Shown: positions 34,273 to 47,760 of the stretch, piece by piece
Layout of the letters: each line of letters starts with the position of its first letter
How positions within the stretch are numbered: position 1 is the stretch's first letter
NCBI RefSeq assembly: GCF_001039355.2
Contig: NW_019774624.1
Coordinates: 1,028,743-1,092,742 of the forward strand
Direction: 5' to 3'
From: Lingula anatina
Taxonomy: Eukaryota > Brachiopoda > Lingulata > Lingulida > Lingulidae
DNA length: 64,000 nucleotides
Made by a program: the position numbers and the translations under genes
The notes under the pieces: generated by a model
The model's input: the letters and a program-made list of their open reading frames with translations, nothing else
Told to the model about the DNA's origin: nothing
Database searches by the model: none

Positions 34273-34997
34273 ACGACGTCTTTCTCTGTCAAAAACACTA
34301 TCTGCTTCTTCCTTTGTTCCGCAGCCTTTAGGTAACAATGGCGGTAAAACGCTCGAGCAACGTTCTCGTATTGTGATTGGATACTTCACCGGATGTATTT
34401 ATTAGCCCAATGTAGGATCTGTACAAAAACAAGCACTTCTATTTCATAAATAATTTTTTTAAAACTTTTATTAATTTCATTATTTTGATACCAGACTGTA
34501 TTTTCTATACCAAAAATACCAAATAATACCAAAAATAAAGAAATATTCTCATTTACCCATTATATTCCAATAGGCATGTATCAAATCGAAGGACTGATGA
34601 TTATCAACACTGACATGTAGGACTTTGGTCATTCAGAAGGGCTATCAACAAGAAAGAAAGGGGAGGGAGGTGGGCAGTTATGCACGTTGTCGTGAACCCC
34701 TTGGATCCCATTAAGCAAAACCCGAAGGTGTATATACTGTACAGGGGTGTACATAAATGAACATTGTACACGTACATCTACTAACATGCACTAACGTTAG
34801 TTTTACTAGCACTGAATCTGTATAAATATTACATTAATCGTACATGTTTTATGTTTCAATTTGATACATTAGAATGGGCAATATTACAATCTACATTAAG
34901 CAAACTGTTACAGCCAATAGGGGCCGTGAAGCTGAGATTGAGGGGGTGGGGTAGGGAAAGGGCATCCTCAATCAGAATTACTAGTATCTACTGTAAG

Positions 34998-35221
34998 ACC
35001 CCATTTCCATAGATTTTAGATCGATTTATCCCTGTGGGGAGACTCTCTAGATTACTGTCAGCTTAGCTGGCTTAAGCATCTGTCCTGCCTACTGAAAGCT
35101 GCATGGGGGTAATTAACTATGGTGCGTGCTCGTCTGACTGCAATTTAGCGTGAACCCCCAGGGAGTTAGGTCGATCTAAATTTTAATCTCTGGATCGATC
35201 TAAATCTCTGGGAATACACCC
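34998..35221 (+). mobile_element. MITE copy 1
   Basis: A 224-bp element with terminal inverted repeats: it begins ACCCCATTTCCATAGATTTT and ends CTCTGGGAATACACC. It is flanked by TAAG and AAAG, a 4-bp target duplication with one mismatch. It shares most of its length with the copies at 35553 and 36182, including a central TTAGCGTGAACCCCCAGGG. Confidence 0.85.
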
Positions 35222-35552
35222 AAAGGCATGACGCTGGATTATTTATCAAAATTGAGGTACCGTACCTGGTGTATACATCAATTTCAATATCTTGTGTATA
35301 ATCTAAATTATTTTTATGACTATACTTCTATTGCTGAGATAATGCACTTAAAAAGTATCCAGTGTCTTATGCCAAATTAATTTCCTCATGAGAAAAATCA
35401 ATTGTTCCCATTCAAGTATTATGCAGCATGATTTTTCTTCGTGTTTTGACATTTTGGATAAATATGTGACAAAATGTGTTTCTACATTGTATGTCAAAAT
35501 ATTGTTGAATATTTGACATTTAGGATAATGAGAGACACATATGTAGTTATAG

Positions 35553-35766
35553 ACCCCATTTCCAGAGATTAGATCGATCTACTTTAGATCGACCTAACTC
35601 CCTTGGGGTTCACGCTAAATAGCTGTCAGCCGAGCAGACACGAAAGTTAATTACCCCCTTACAGCTTTTAGTAGGCGGGACGGACATTTAAGCTGGATTA
35701 TCTGACAGTAATCTAGTGAGACTCCCCGCGGGGATAGATGGATCTAAAAGCTCTGGGAATACAGCC
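35553..35766 (-). mobile_element. MITE copy 2 (inverted relative to copies 1 and 3)
   Basis: A 214-bp copy of the same family in the opposite orientation (its core reads CCTTGGGGTTCACGCTAAAT). It has terminal inverted repeats and an exact 4-bp target duplication ATAG at 35549-35552 and 35767-35770. It ends 84 bp before the sulfatase start codon, in the likely 5' UTR or promoter intron. Confidence 0.88.
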
Positions 35767-35850
35767 ATAGACAAGTTACTAATATTTTAAAAGCCGAGCA
35801 TTTTAATACAAATACCAGTATGCTGAAATATTTTGTTTCATATTTCAGGA

Positions 35851-38800
35851 ATGGATGTCCTACAGTTACTTTCCATCTTTGTCAGCATCTGTATTGTAAA
35901 AGGCAAAGAGAAACTACCAAACATAGTGATATTTCTGGCTGATGATCTTGGAATGGGAGATGTTGGCTGCTTTGGTAACACCACCCTGAGCACTCCTCAT
36001 ATTGACAGTATAGCTAGACAAGGGGTAAGGCTAACCCAGCACCTCACTGCGGCACCCACTTGTTCTCCCAGTAGAGCAGCTCTACTGACAGGAAGGCTGC
36101 CAAAAAGATATGGTAGGTAAACCAGGTGTCTGTAGTATACATGTAGATGTTTCACAAAACATTGACAAAATGACTATTTAGGGTGCATTCCCATAGATTT
36201 TAGATCAATCTATCCCCATAGGGAGTCTCACTAGATTACTGTCAGATAATCAGGCTTAAATGTCCGTCCTGCCTACTACAAGCTGTAAAGGGGTAATTAA
36301 CTTTCGTGCACGCTCGGCTGACAGCTATTTAGCGTGAACCCCCAGGGAGTTAGGTCGATCTAGTTGAATTCATCTAATCTCTGGTAATGGGGTCTTAGTC
36401 AAAAGCGGTCTTAAGGACCTTAAGGTCTTAAGTTGAGAACTTGTGAAACACAGTTGAGTGGAGTTAAGATTATTTTCAACATTGCCTTCACCTATACAGA
36501 GTATTTTTCAGGTATCATGGACAATTAATGCCATGATAAATGTAAAAACTGTAAATATTATAGGTTGATTGATCAGACTAGTTTATTATTTACTCTATTT
36601 GCTTTTTCTTAATCTTTCAGGTTTTGATTCTCCATTGAGAATGACTATCATTCCATTTGTGGCCTGCACCTCTGGGTTGCCTAGTGATGAAGTGACATTT
36701 GCAGAAATTGCCAAACAAGCAGGATACAAGACTGCTTTTATTGGTGAGTATTTTGCAAATGTTATAAGCCTGCAAGAAAAAAAAACAGTTAAAACTTCTG
36801 TGCATATTTTGACAAATGTTGCTGTATAGTGTACTGTGTGTTATTGTCAATAAGATAAAGGTTAATTGTATCAAAAGTAGTCTCTTTAGTTAAATGGACA
36901 AGAAGATGTTGGATTTTGTGTAAAACTTCCATCCTGTTTTATCACTCTCTTTTCCCAACCCTGGTAACTTTTTTGTGCTAGTATCTACATGTACTGTGTG
37001 GCTATTATCTATAGGTCCTAATTCACTATGGTATGTAAAAATAATAAGTACAGTATGAGTTAGCAAGGTATAGCATATGATGATGTGATGTATGTAAGTA
37101 TGATGTATGAGTGGATGCCAGGCGCACCTTGCTGACAAGTGTTTAATCTAACTTAATTTTACCAAGACAGTCCAAGAGGCATTAAATAATTTGTGGAGTG
37201 CATGTATGTGGGATACACCATTTCTGTGATTTAAAAGTTCTTGACATCAGCTGAGATATGAATGAGAAATGTTTTTATTTGTATGTGATCTTTGTGTATT
37301 ACAGGCAAGTGGCATGTTGGTACCTACTGTGACAATACAGGGGATCCTTGCCACCATCCACTACGACAAGGATTTGATTACTTCTACGGACTACCACTCA
37401 CCAACCTCAAGGATTTTGGTGATGATGGAAACTCTGTCATTACCACTTTTAGACCAACAGTCAATTATGAGATTGCATTTTATTTCTTCATCGCAGTTGC
37501 AACAATTGTAATCTTCAAAAGAAAAAATCTGTTGGGTTTTTACACTAGCACAGTTTCAATTATAATTTTAACTGTATTTATGCTGTATGTTGTGTTTTTT
37601 GTAAACAATATCAAAATGCTCAACAGCATATTGATGAGAAATTATGAAGTCGTAGAACAACCTGTGCACCTGGAGACAATCACCAAAAAATTGGTTCAAG
37701 ATGGACGCCAGTTCCTCCAGGAACAAGCTAAAGGTGACCAGCCATTCTTGCTCTTCATGTCATGGACTCAAGTCCACACTGCACTGCGTACATCTGAGGA
37801 GTTCTATGGTAGCAGTCAGCATGGACTATATGGGGATGCTGTACAGGAGTTAGACTGGGGAGTTGGGCAGGTGCTTGAGACATTAAACACACTTGGGCTC
37901 CAGGATAATACTTTCATTTATTTCTCCTCTGACAATGGGGGTCATGTTGAGGAAAAAGGTCTTGATGGGAGCAGGCAAGGAGGATTTAATGGAATCTACA
38001 GAGGTATGTATATTTATGTCAGTTATTGGAGATTTTATAATTGAGAGAATATATTTCAGATTATATAATGAGAAATTCGCTTTACATGAGCAGGGGAAAT
38101 TGTATTTATGTCTACGGGCATCCATCATGATCATGGCCTTCCTGTGCCTTGATGTGCATTGAAGATTATAGTACTGAACTTGTTATCATCATTAATCAAT
38201 ATAGGATTTCATTTTAAACCAACTCCTGAAATTATCCAGATTTCCAATTCAATAAAGTCACTGAACATGAAAAAAGGGGGAGTACTATGAAAATAATTAT
38301 TATTGATATTTATGAACCCATGTTCTGAATGACCCATGCATTAGATGCTTTAGTGTTGTCATTTAGGATCAATATGGCTTTTATCTACTGCAAACAGTTG
38401 TACCAAAAACATAATACAGTATAATCATTGCAGGATCTGATAATGCCATCTACAGAAATATGAAATAATCTATGCCTCTTTGCAAGTAACCTGTCACTTC
38501 CTCGCCCAGCTTGTAATTTTAATGTAATAAAATAATAGATTTATACAATGTATGTACAGTACTATTTCACATTGGATTTTGTATTTCAACAGGCTTCTTA
38601 GCAGTATAGTGTTTGTGCAGTCTCATAAAAATACTTAAAACAGATTAAATGTGAGAGATATAATACTGATGTCCCACACTACTTTAATAGTAGCAAACTA
38701 CAGCATGGATGACTGTACATTGCATCCTAATGGAAGAATGTAAGGTGGGGTGGGTAGGGGAGGGATTCAGTGTCCTTTCCTCTTTTTGAAAAATTTCAGA

Positions 38801-40063
38801 TTCAGACCCTACCATTAAAGCCTACAAAAGTCATATTGTCTCACATTTTCTGAAATCTTCACGGACACCTTTTGGATACCATGGACCTGGATTCAGCTCA
38901 TTAGTGATCCAGAAAAAAAGGCCTATTAAAAATGATGGATACAGTAGCATGGGTCAATATACAGCCATATGTAGGCATCTTGTCTTCTCACAGTCAAATC
39001 AAAACAGAATTGACCTTGGAGCTATTTTGTGAACAAAATTCTAAGCAATCTCAGAAATGCCCACATGGTTGCTTATAACGTACTTATCTAAAATGTTTTA
39101 CAAAATTCAGGTGGCAAGCTTCAGGGCAGCATGGATGGTGGCATTAGAGTACCCTCAGCTGTCATGTGGCCTGGTCAGTTACCAGCAGGAGTGTCCATAG
39201 AAGAAATGACCAGTCAGATGGACCTCCTCCCAACACTGGCTCACATGATGAGGCAGTCTCTTCCTGGATCTACTGAGCTGGATGGAAAGAACCTGTTGCC
39301 ATTGTTGAAGGGGGAGAAGAGAGTGAGTCCACACCAATTTCTCTTCCATTACTGTGCCCAGGACCTTCATGCTGTCAGATATCAGCCAAGAGATGGTAAG
39401 GGTGCTAGTACTGGTCAGGTTGTTTCAGCAATGTGTACATGTACATGTATTTAATCTTTTCCAATTGTGGATTGAAGAATGAAACATTTTTGTAATAAAG
39501 ATTTTAATGGAGGATGAATTAATGCAAGTGTGTCTGAGAAAATTATAATTGTTTTGTTAACTGTCTGGTTCAAGACAGTTAAAAATATCCAAGCTTATTT
39601 TTGCTGAATTGCATTTCATATGTTGCACCAGCATTATATGATTGTAAGATTGAATATCTGTGTTGCTGATTCATGCATTCTGAATGTGAAATCATATTTA
39701 TGTACATCTTTTCTTGTAGGCTCTGCCACCTGGAAGTTGATATATGCTAGTTACAACTGGTTACCAGGAACAGAAGGCTGTGGATACACATGTAGTTGTT
39801 ATGTTGATGCAGTATGGCACAGCCCACCATTATTATATGACGTCAAGAGTGATCCATCTGAGAAAACAGCTGTGTCGCCATCTACAGCCCAATACCAGAA
39901 TCTGTTGGCCATTATTACCAAGGCTGTTGCAGAGCATTCAAAGACATTTGCATATGTAGAGAGTCAGTTCAGTACACCAAAGCTTTTGTGGAGGCCTTGG
40001 CTACAGGATTGTTGTAATTTTCCTTATTGCAACTGTGCTGATAGTATGCATCAAATTAATTGA
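35851..40063 (+). CDS. STS: Steryl-sulfatase-type arylsulfatase
   Basis: Five exons in consistent phase: 35851-36112, 36621-36743, 37305-38003, 39111-39395 and 39720-40063; 570 residues (human STS is about 583). The coding start is the first ATG after an AG acceptor at 35848, so an upstream non-coding exon is likely. It has a signal-like N-terminus ([18 protein letters not shown]), [18 protein letters not shown] (metal-binding Asp31/Asp32), [13 protein letters not shown] (Cys71, target of formylglycine conversion in C-x-P-x-R), GKWHVG (Lys130, His132), WTQVHT and FSSDNGG (metal site, about 338-339). Two hydrophobic helices at about 183-199 and 211-228 form the membrane hairpin typical of the STS/ARSD/E/F subfamily. 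The C-terminus, with W-L-Q-D-C-C and N-C-A-D, also matches that subfamily. Family role: hydrolysis of 3-beta-hydroxysteroid or aryl sulfates in the ER/endomembrane lumen. The exact substrate cannot be read. Confidence 0.95.
36182..36394 (+). mobile_element. MITE copy 3, in intron 1 of the sulfatase gene
   Basis: A 213-bp copy in the same orientation as copy 1, with exact TTAG target duplication at 36178-36181 and 36395-36398. It begins GGTGCATTCCCATAGATTTT and ends CTCTGGTAATGGGGTC. Confidence 0.88.
38004..39110 (+). other. Intron 3 of the sulfatase gene
   Basis: A 1.1-kb intron between GT at 38004 and AG at 39110. No repeat family or other gene is recognised in it. Confidence 0.8.
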
Positions 40064-42440
40064 TATGTTACAGTAATGAGCATACCAAGATGTACTAGTC
40101 CTGTAACATGCTCTGACCAGAGTGATACATTGTGCTTCCATTCCAGTAATCCTACATGCAGACCAGTATCAATTTAAAACAAAGGTGTCTGGAATGTATG
40201 ACCATTCCTGTTTAAAGCTACACTACCTGAAATTTAAGCTTTGCAAAGATGGCTGGTATTTTCTATGTCTACGTATCCATATCCTTCCAGTTATAAAGGG
40301 ATGAAACTGCTCAAATCAACTGAAATGTACAGGAACACATAGTGGTCTAAACAGGGGAAACATTTCATTGCTAGTTCATAAAAAAAAACAATGGCTAGAT
40401 CAATGATTTGTGAGTAGGAGAAAATTCCTTTTTTTTTCAAGAAAAATCAATTTTTCAAAATAGCATATCATTAGCATGGTGTACACTGAATTTAAAACAA
40501 TATTTGTTATAAATTAAGATTTTGTCATAATTAACTGTGCGTTAACAAATATTTTTTGTTTCAAAGTAATCCCCAAGTATTAAGTTCACTTAAAGTTATA
40601 TATACGGAACATATCTCTTTATGAAATTTAAATTAAAAGAAGATATATTTATTTAGCCATATGCTCACAAACGCACAGGAACTCTTTTTTTTTTTTAAGG
40701 AAATGTGGCTGAAGTCTGATCGACAAGAATTTTGTCATTTATTGTAAAATGACAAAATCAATATAAATCCACACATATGATGATTTTCATTCTAAACTTT
40801 TAGAATAATTTCCATTTGTGTTATAAAACCAGTCGTTATTGATTGAAATGATCATTGAAATAAATAAGAGCTACATGTAATAATGCAACTTATCTATTTA
40901 CTATTGTAACTTCTGCATTCATGTACTTATATATTGTACATGTCAGTGTCGTGAAAGCCATGTGACAAACTGAATTAAATACAGATTATTTTTGCAAATC
41001 GTTTTTCATCAGGAGTGATGTAGTTCCAAACAAACTATTATTTTTTATGCAGTCAGCTCAATTATCGGTGTTTCGGTCGCGCATTTTTGACTTTCAGCTA
41101 ATTAAGGTACACTAAACGCTTTTAAAATGTCCCGATGTCCAATGTCTACATATTCTGCAGAGCTTCTTATCTTTGCCAATTCTGATTTTAAAAAGATACA
41201 ATCCCTCAAACAAATAACCTGTTGTGGATACTGTGTTTTCTTCTGAAATGTACAGGAAGACCTGGTGGTCTAAATGTCTGGTCAGTAATTTTAAAAAATT
41301 AAACTATTTGATGAGAAATGGTTTAAAACATCAAATCCAAGAGCGGGGACGGGTGGAGCAATAATTTGAGAGTAGTAGATTTTTTTCCAAAATAAATTCT
41401 ATTTGGAACGAAACTTCCGGGTAGGATACCTAAATTAAAAGGGAATGTTGACAAACGGAGTAGATTAGAACCGAAATAGACAAATTGACGTCACGGGGCG
41501 AATTTCAAGAGGTCTTCTTTAGGTAACGACTTGTCCTTACGAGATTAATTCATAAAATCTTGGTTAGCTACATTCAAATAAAGATGGTTTTATTAAGCTT
41601 CCTAAAGTTGATTTACATGGTCCAAGGGGCGATAAAGGTCACTGTGCAATCTGGTCGCTTGGTGATGGCGATCAGTCTTTTCATAGAAGATAGTTGAAGT
41701 TAGACCGGTCGTGCCTTAAATCTCTCACAGACCTTGACAAACTAATATCAATGCCGCTCAAAATGAATGTAAATCTTTCAGAAGTGAAAAGCGTAGGGAT
41801 TGTATGAATTCCCCTTAATTTCCTTTTAACGAGATCACAAACTTACGAATATAATTAATGTGAAAGAAAAATGCGACGCTTTACTGACTAGAAAGAGCTT
41901 AACAACCGTTTCATGATAAGTTCTTTGTCGTGTTCATAATGGATAGATCGCGTGATCTAAATTTCGGCTAAAACACTGTGCGCCCGGCTTGCGCAGTTAC
42001 TTAAAAGTGATTTAAGTTTTGGTCGATAAATTTATCCGATGTGATTAGATTTAAGTTTCCACAATCATTTAGAATATCAAACGGAGTATCTCACGTAGGC
42101 GCGTCACCAAAATGACGCATATCAGCTAAACAAAACGTGTAACTTAGATTATCGCCCATTTTATTATCTGACAAACAAAGTGGACTTAAAGCTGAAGTCC
42201 TTTATGACTTTATCATGGCGAGAAAAGTTCGTATGTCGGGAAAGACACAACCATTGTTCCGGTATAATGCTTCATTGTGATTGATAATCCACCATATGTT
42301 CACTTGACAATGTGGAAACTTTTCAACCGCTTATGTGAATGGTTGCATACCACTTGCTGCGTGAAAGATCGATGTTAATATTTTGTTAACTGGATCATAT
42401 TCTAGGACGTCTCATTAATTATTTTATATTTGTATTTCTG
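40064..42440. other. Sulfatase 3' UTR and gene-free flank
   Basis: It contains an AATAAA near 40859 that may end the sulfatase transcript. Two loosely related stretches (about 40319-40450 and 41245-41400) share CTGAAATGTACAGGAA and later GGTGGTCTAAA/GTGGTCTAAA and AGAGTAG/TGAGTAGG words, so they are old copies of an unclassified dispersed repeat. A similar fragment is at about 19985-20055. No gene is visible. Confidence 0.45.
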
Positions 42441-42442
42441 TG

Positions 42443-42766
42443 TCAGGTCCCCGATTTAGTCTTTGCTTTTTCGTGTTCTCTACAATATGTTGGCATTTGA
42501 TCTTTTTGCCTTTCAGGTAAAGGCGGTGTCTTTTTCTTTATTTTTCTAAGTTCTCTTCGTACTTCACTAGTTTCTTTTCGTAAGAGCACTTCGCTCATTT
42601 TTTTCTTTTTATTGAGCATTTTCTCGTCGTGTTCGAGCTTTTTCTCTAGAATGTTGTTAGCGTGGCGCGTTCTTTGGGTCGCTGCGGCGTCCATGGCTGT
42701 GAAAATGTCTAATTCCAGGTTTGGGTTGTCGGGTGAAGGCATTGGTGCGTTATAATTCATTTTCAA
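42443..42766 (-). CDS. Unrecognised small coiled-coil protein
   Basis: A single-exon frame of 107 residues starting MKMNYNAPMPSPDNP. The middle (about residues 40-78) is strongly charged and helical (ILEKKLEHDEKMLNKKKKMS, VLLRKETSEVRRELRKIKKK), followed by TPPLPERQKDQ. There are no membrane segments. The helix ends in L-x-RKE-x6-EL, a pattern also seen in the protein at 47.8-48.6 kb and reminiscent of CCDC190-like proteins; this similarity is weak. The composition argues for a real gene, but no homologue is recognised and there is no splice evidence. Confidence 0.45.
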   Translation of the reverse strand: MKMNYNAPMPSPDNPNLELDIFTAMDAAATQRTRHANNILEKKLEHDEKMLNKKKKMSEVLLRKETSEVRRELRKIKKKTPPLPERQKDQMPTYCREHEKAKTKSGT

Positions 42767-42799
42767 ACCTCAAACTCCAAATCGATTCATCTAAAATCA

Positions 42800-45611
42800 G
42801 AATATGCCTGTCTTCTCTAAAAAACAAAATCCTGGTAATATTCCTAGAAACGTCAATTGCGTATGCGAGGAGGAGGGATTATTTGTTCTGTCGTCTGCCA
42901 GCCATAATAGTCGTATACTTAAAAACGTCATCTCAGTTAAATCGTCATTTCTTTCCTGAAAATATAAAATAACTCTTGAAGTAAAATTCAACAATTGCAA
43001 AAACATATATAAAAACACAAAATTGAATAAGTCAGTGGTTATGACATGCGAGTATACCTAGCGAAGAAGATTCCACAGTTTCTGATCAACGTTTATGCTA
43101 CACACGTTTCTCACACGATGTGGCTGGAATTAAGGACAATCGAAACAGTACACAGACATTTTATGGATATTTTTCAAAATAGCAAACACACTGCATAAGA
43201 AACGTCCTAAATATTTAAAATAAAACGTTTGCTCACTCGCGCATGTTTTCTTCCCCTGTAAAACATTTGTGGGGGAAGGAACAGGGAAAGGGGGCGGGGT
43301 TGGTCCTCTTGTGGTGCATATTAACACTCATTTGTTTTGTCAGGATGAAGGCTAGATATGTGATCATGTTACGGAGAAATGGGTCAAAGTTACGCATTCT
43401 GCACATGTTTATGGCAGAATCGTTTTGGCCTCCTCGAAGATCTGTTTTTGGCGAAAAGAATTTTGATGTACATTTGAAGGTCAGCTATGCTGTTCCGCTT
43501 GCACTCGATCATTATTTGTTCCACAATATCCCGAATCAGTTTCCTCAAATTCTTTGACTTCACCAATGCCTATGTTTAGAGCCTATAAAATTTCCCAGTG
43601 AAAGTGTAGTATATCTTTCTTTGGTTCATTCCAGTATAGTCTGCACAGACTAATATCTCGTAACAAATACAACACAGGCCCGATAGGCTAAGTGATCTTA
43701 TCCAATGTGATAATACTCTCGGGTACAAGAGGAGGCGTGCAATGCCCGCAATATGTAGAACACCCAAACGAACATATAGTCACTCATACTTAGAAAATCT
43801 TACCTCTCTGGCTCCAAGTAATGTAAGAATAGACTGTCAATCGAGTTTGACTGCCCTTGTTCTAGCAAGCAAGATCTGTTCAGATTCTCTTCACGTGACG
43901 TACGTAGGCCCGCTTGTCTGGTTTTAATCTATTGCCATGACGCCATGGATTGAAAAAAGTGGTAGCACTTCTGCGGGAATTGTTCTTCTTGTAAGTCTAC
44001 TGTAAATACGGTGACTGGGACCATTACCAGTAAAGTGTGGATTCTCCACAGCTAATCAATACAACCCTACGGGAAGATCTTCAAGTTACACACAGCGTGT
44101 TATTATTAGCATTATTATAGTCCGCTGCAGTCTGCATCTAGTCTGTTGCTACGGGATTGGATACATAAGAAAACTTTGCGCTATTCAGGCCATTGAAAAC
44201 ACTGTGGAGAAAAATAATTCACTGTCATTTACTCAGGGGTAGGAGATTAACGAGGGATTTTGCGAAGTGCAATCAACCGGGATTTAGTGCTCCTTATAGT
44301 TTTTATATGGAAATACGATCCCCAATCTCTTATCATTTAAGTTATAATAGTGCACTTGAAAAATATAAATCTGCCTTTCATTCCCTTAAGTAGCTCTTTT
44401 TAGAAGAGGGTTAATCGTTGCTACATTTTTCTAGTGGATTATGATTATTTAAAAGATTTATTTCCTTGGCAAATCTGATATACCTGGTGTCGTTGCTACA
44501 CGACATTGATATTGTGTTTATGTGTTATTATTAACTTTAGGGATATGCCTTATCTAAGGATTTCCCTAACACACTTTCCTTTACGACTCAGACAAATAGT
44601 AGCGCAGTATAGGAAACATTAATTTTAACAAGGTGCTCACCACGTTGCACCTTTGCACCTGTAACAAGTATTTGCGACCCATTTCCCCATCTTTTATTCA
44701 TACACGGGCTTCGTGTATTTGTTAAACACAAACTTTTTTTAAAAAAGAACTTAAGTATCATAAAATGGCGGTCAAGTGTTAAGGTTACAATCGTTCTCGT
44801 GTACAAATTAAAGTATGAAACTTCCGAACTCGTACGTATTTTGTAAACCTTTTTTCTTTTGAAAATCGAATAAAAATCTCAATTTTGATGACCGCAACAC
44901 CACACATACTCAATCAGTGCTCAGTAGGTCTAGGGCTTCTACTTGTCCGACTGGATTACGTGGATTGCTGGCGCTCTGCAATTCGAATTGGTGTATGTAT
45001 CACTTTAAGTTTTGGAGAGTCTGCTCCCCTGTACTTGTCCCAAACCGTTGAAGGTTCTTAATAGACGACATACCGATTGTAATACTGCTAGAAATTTAAT
45101 TAAACCGATTATCTAGCTGTTAAGGGAGATTTCACAGGCGCGCATACACACCAAACGTTTCTTGCTTTTTTACTGACGATAACGAAACAATAACAAGCAT
45201 CTTGACGACATTTTACAATCGTTTGGTGAAATATTCAGCGAATATTTCCAACGAGTCTTTTTTATTTCTCGAGTAATTGCATCGTCGTTCACTAAATGCA
45301 GTAGTGATTATTCTACACCATAGCTAACGCAATTTGGTCAATGGCAGTTTCCACCTGACTGTGAGAGGAGCAGAATTTGTCGCACCCGTCACAATTTCGG
45401 AACGTATCCTTATCGCTTTTTATCCTTTCTCTAATCGGTCAGAACTGATATGGAGCGTATATTCAGTTGTGCTGATTTACACCCCAGACCAAGGAGACTT
45501 ACACAAAACTAATACAGCAATCGTAGAGTTTTCGTGGTGAAAGAAGTAAATTTTAAAACACTTAGATGTAAGTGTGCAGAATGCATTTCTTGTACGTAGC
45601 GTATTTTTATA

Positions 45612-45646
<35 letters not shown>

Positions 45647-47320
45647 TCTCTCTCTCAAGTGGTCTGTTAAGTCCCCTGATCACCCGAAAACCTATTTCCG
45701 AATGCCATCTTGATCAATGGGCACTACAAACACTGGGTATAGATGTTTTGGCTGCAAACCAAGTCAAACAAGCATTACTGATTTTCTTTCTTTCTTCTCA
45801 AAGAACTTGTAAAAATATGCGAATGGGAATACAAACGATCGCTGTACAAAACGTTACTTTAGGTCACCCGTGAAGAAAAGAAAGCCATGACTTATTGAAC
45901 ACTTTTTCAGTTTGTTTGGACAAGCTCAATAGACTCTTAGTGAATTATTTACACTGTTTGTGATTGTAGCCACAAAATTGCTAATCATTAAGTGTCACAA
46001 AGGCAGGTACATTAGTCAGTGGCATGTAACCAAGAGGTTGATACATGTTGCAGGGTGCGGGTGGACCAGGGGGATGAAAAACCAGTTCCTTAAAAATTAA
46101 GGTAGGTAGACGAGATATTATCTCTATCTTTGGCAATACATTTCATTTCTGTCAAAGAGCTCGTCATTTTGGTATACAATGTTCACTTTCTTCGATTTTA
46201 CTTATTCTTGGTGATTTAATGTGTTACAAAAACCTTTTTGTTAACTGTTAGAATACAATTCATCTTTGTTTCACCCCAAGGTAAGTTTATCTGTGCTACA
46301 TGTAGGCCCCTACATGTGATATTTTTTAAATTAAATATAATCATTATAACTACATGACAAAGGTTTTATTTCAATTTTATAAAACTTCGCAGTGTGTTAA
46401 CGACGTGGTTTTAACGTTAACATTTATCCGGGGTACTTGTTGCAATTTCTATATAAATTAAAACTATGTATATATATATCCCACATGTGCGCCTAGAATT
46501 TTTACAAGTGTTGATCTTTGTGCAAAACACCTTCTAGTTTACAGTCAGAAAAGGCGTTAATACATTAGCAGGAAATAGAGGGTATTATACAAACCGTGTG
46601 AGGCCACATTACCCGACAACTAACTTCTTATGATTTATAGAAACTGATATGTGAGTTTACCGATACGTATTCAGTGTCACGCTGACAGTTTAATGAAATT
46701 TCTCCATAGTGACAGCAAACAATGGGACTGATCCTTTGTGTGCTCCAGAACGATATCTTGAAAGAACTTATCACCGGGTGATTTTTGCCTTTAACATTTA
46801 AAGCGATAAAGACTGAGCTGGAAAATGAGATCGATCTTGTTGAGATCAACTGAACGTAAATTAACATATTACGTGTTTGTCTACATAAGTCCGGGGTTCA
46901 GAACGAGCATGGTTTAGTCTTGATATCGCCTGTTGGTATTTTACTCAGGGGTGGGTTAATATTTACTGTGTCTCTGTAAGTGTAGTGTATATTCAACTGT
47001 GAGTGTTTATCTAGCAGAAGATCCGATCTGGGGGCTTGATACGGAAGAGTTTATGAAAGAAAGAGAAGGAGGTGTATTTCCGAGCAAATAATGAAATCTG
47101 GTATGGCCGCAAGTAAATACCTTTGACAGGTTCGGCGTGCCATGGTTATGTTAATAATCTACCTCGCAAAGTTACACCTGTCTTACAAGGCTAATAAGCC
47201 ACGTATGCGTCTTGCCGACTTAACCAAAGGACGTGCATAAAGCAGTAGGTATTAGTTTTCTTCGTGAAAAAGTGACGACTATCTGAAGAACTACAGTTGC
47301 TATGTATTCTGGACCAGTAG
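42800..47320. other. 4.5-kb gene-free stretch
   Basis: No frame on either strand shows a recognisable domain with splice sites. It holds a (TC)n microsatellite at 45616-45656. The longest frame (43243-43557, 104 codons) is without a credible signature and looks like chance. Confidence 0.4.
45616..45656. repeat. (TC)n microsatellite
   Basis: CT dinucleotide run interrupted once by CCC. Confidence 0.95.
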
Positions 47321-47330
47321 GGTGACGCCG

Positions 47331-47340
47331 TATATATAAC
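47331..47340 (+). promoter_or_regulatory. Possible TATA box
   Basis: TATATATAAC lies in a locally GC-richer setting, 430 bp before the ATG of the gene at 47761. An intron with AG acceptor at 47727 could lie between. Support is weak because TATA-like words are common here. Confidence 0.2.
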
Positions 47341-47760
47341 TTATGTTTTCAGACAGAATTCAAAGCTGTTTAAAAGCTGTTTCAAAAGCTGTTGAAAAAA
47401 TGAGCAAAATACACATTCACGACTTACTGTTATCGTGGGTAGACTTTAAAAGCACTTTTGCAAAAGGGCAAGCAAACACATTGGGGGGTTGTGGGTATTC
47501 TTTTGACAACAAATTATGGTCGCTTATGACTTTTTGGACATTTTTATTACACATCTATGAGTCGTTGCTGGTAAAGTCAGCATTAAGTCAAAACTTAGAT
47601 TTGATCACATGAAAATTGCAAACCTGAGAAAGAAGTTACACATTTACACCGTGGCTAATGTGGATAATGCAAAAGCTGTTCTGTTACATATATTTGATGG
47701 GAATTCTTTTTTTTTTTTTTTTTTCAGCTCAATATCTCCGAAGTGGTGGACGTTCAAACA

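Noticed and set aside
42721-43018. Overlapping frames on both strands beside the coiled-coil gene
   Set aside because: No homology signature and mutually overlapping.
43243-43557. 104-codon plus-strand frame
   Set aside because: No recognisable domain, no splice signals, low-GC context; treated as random.
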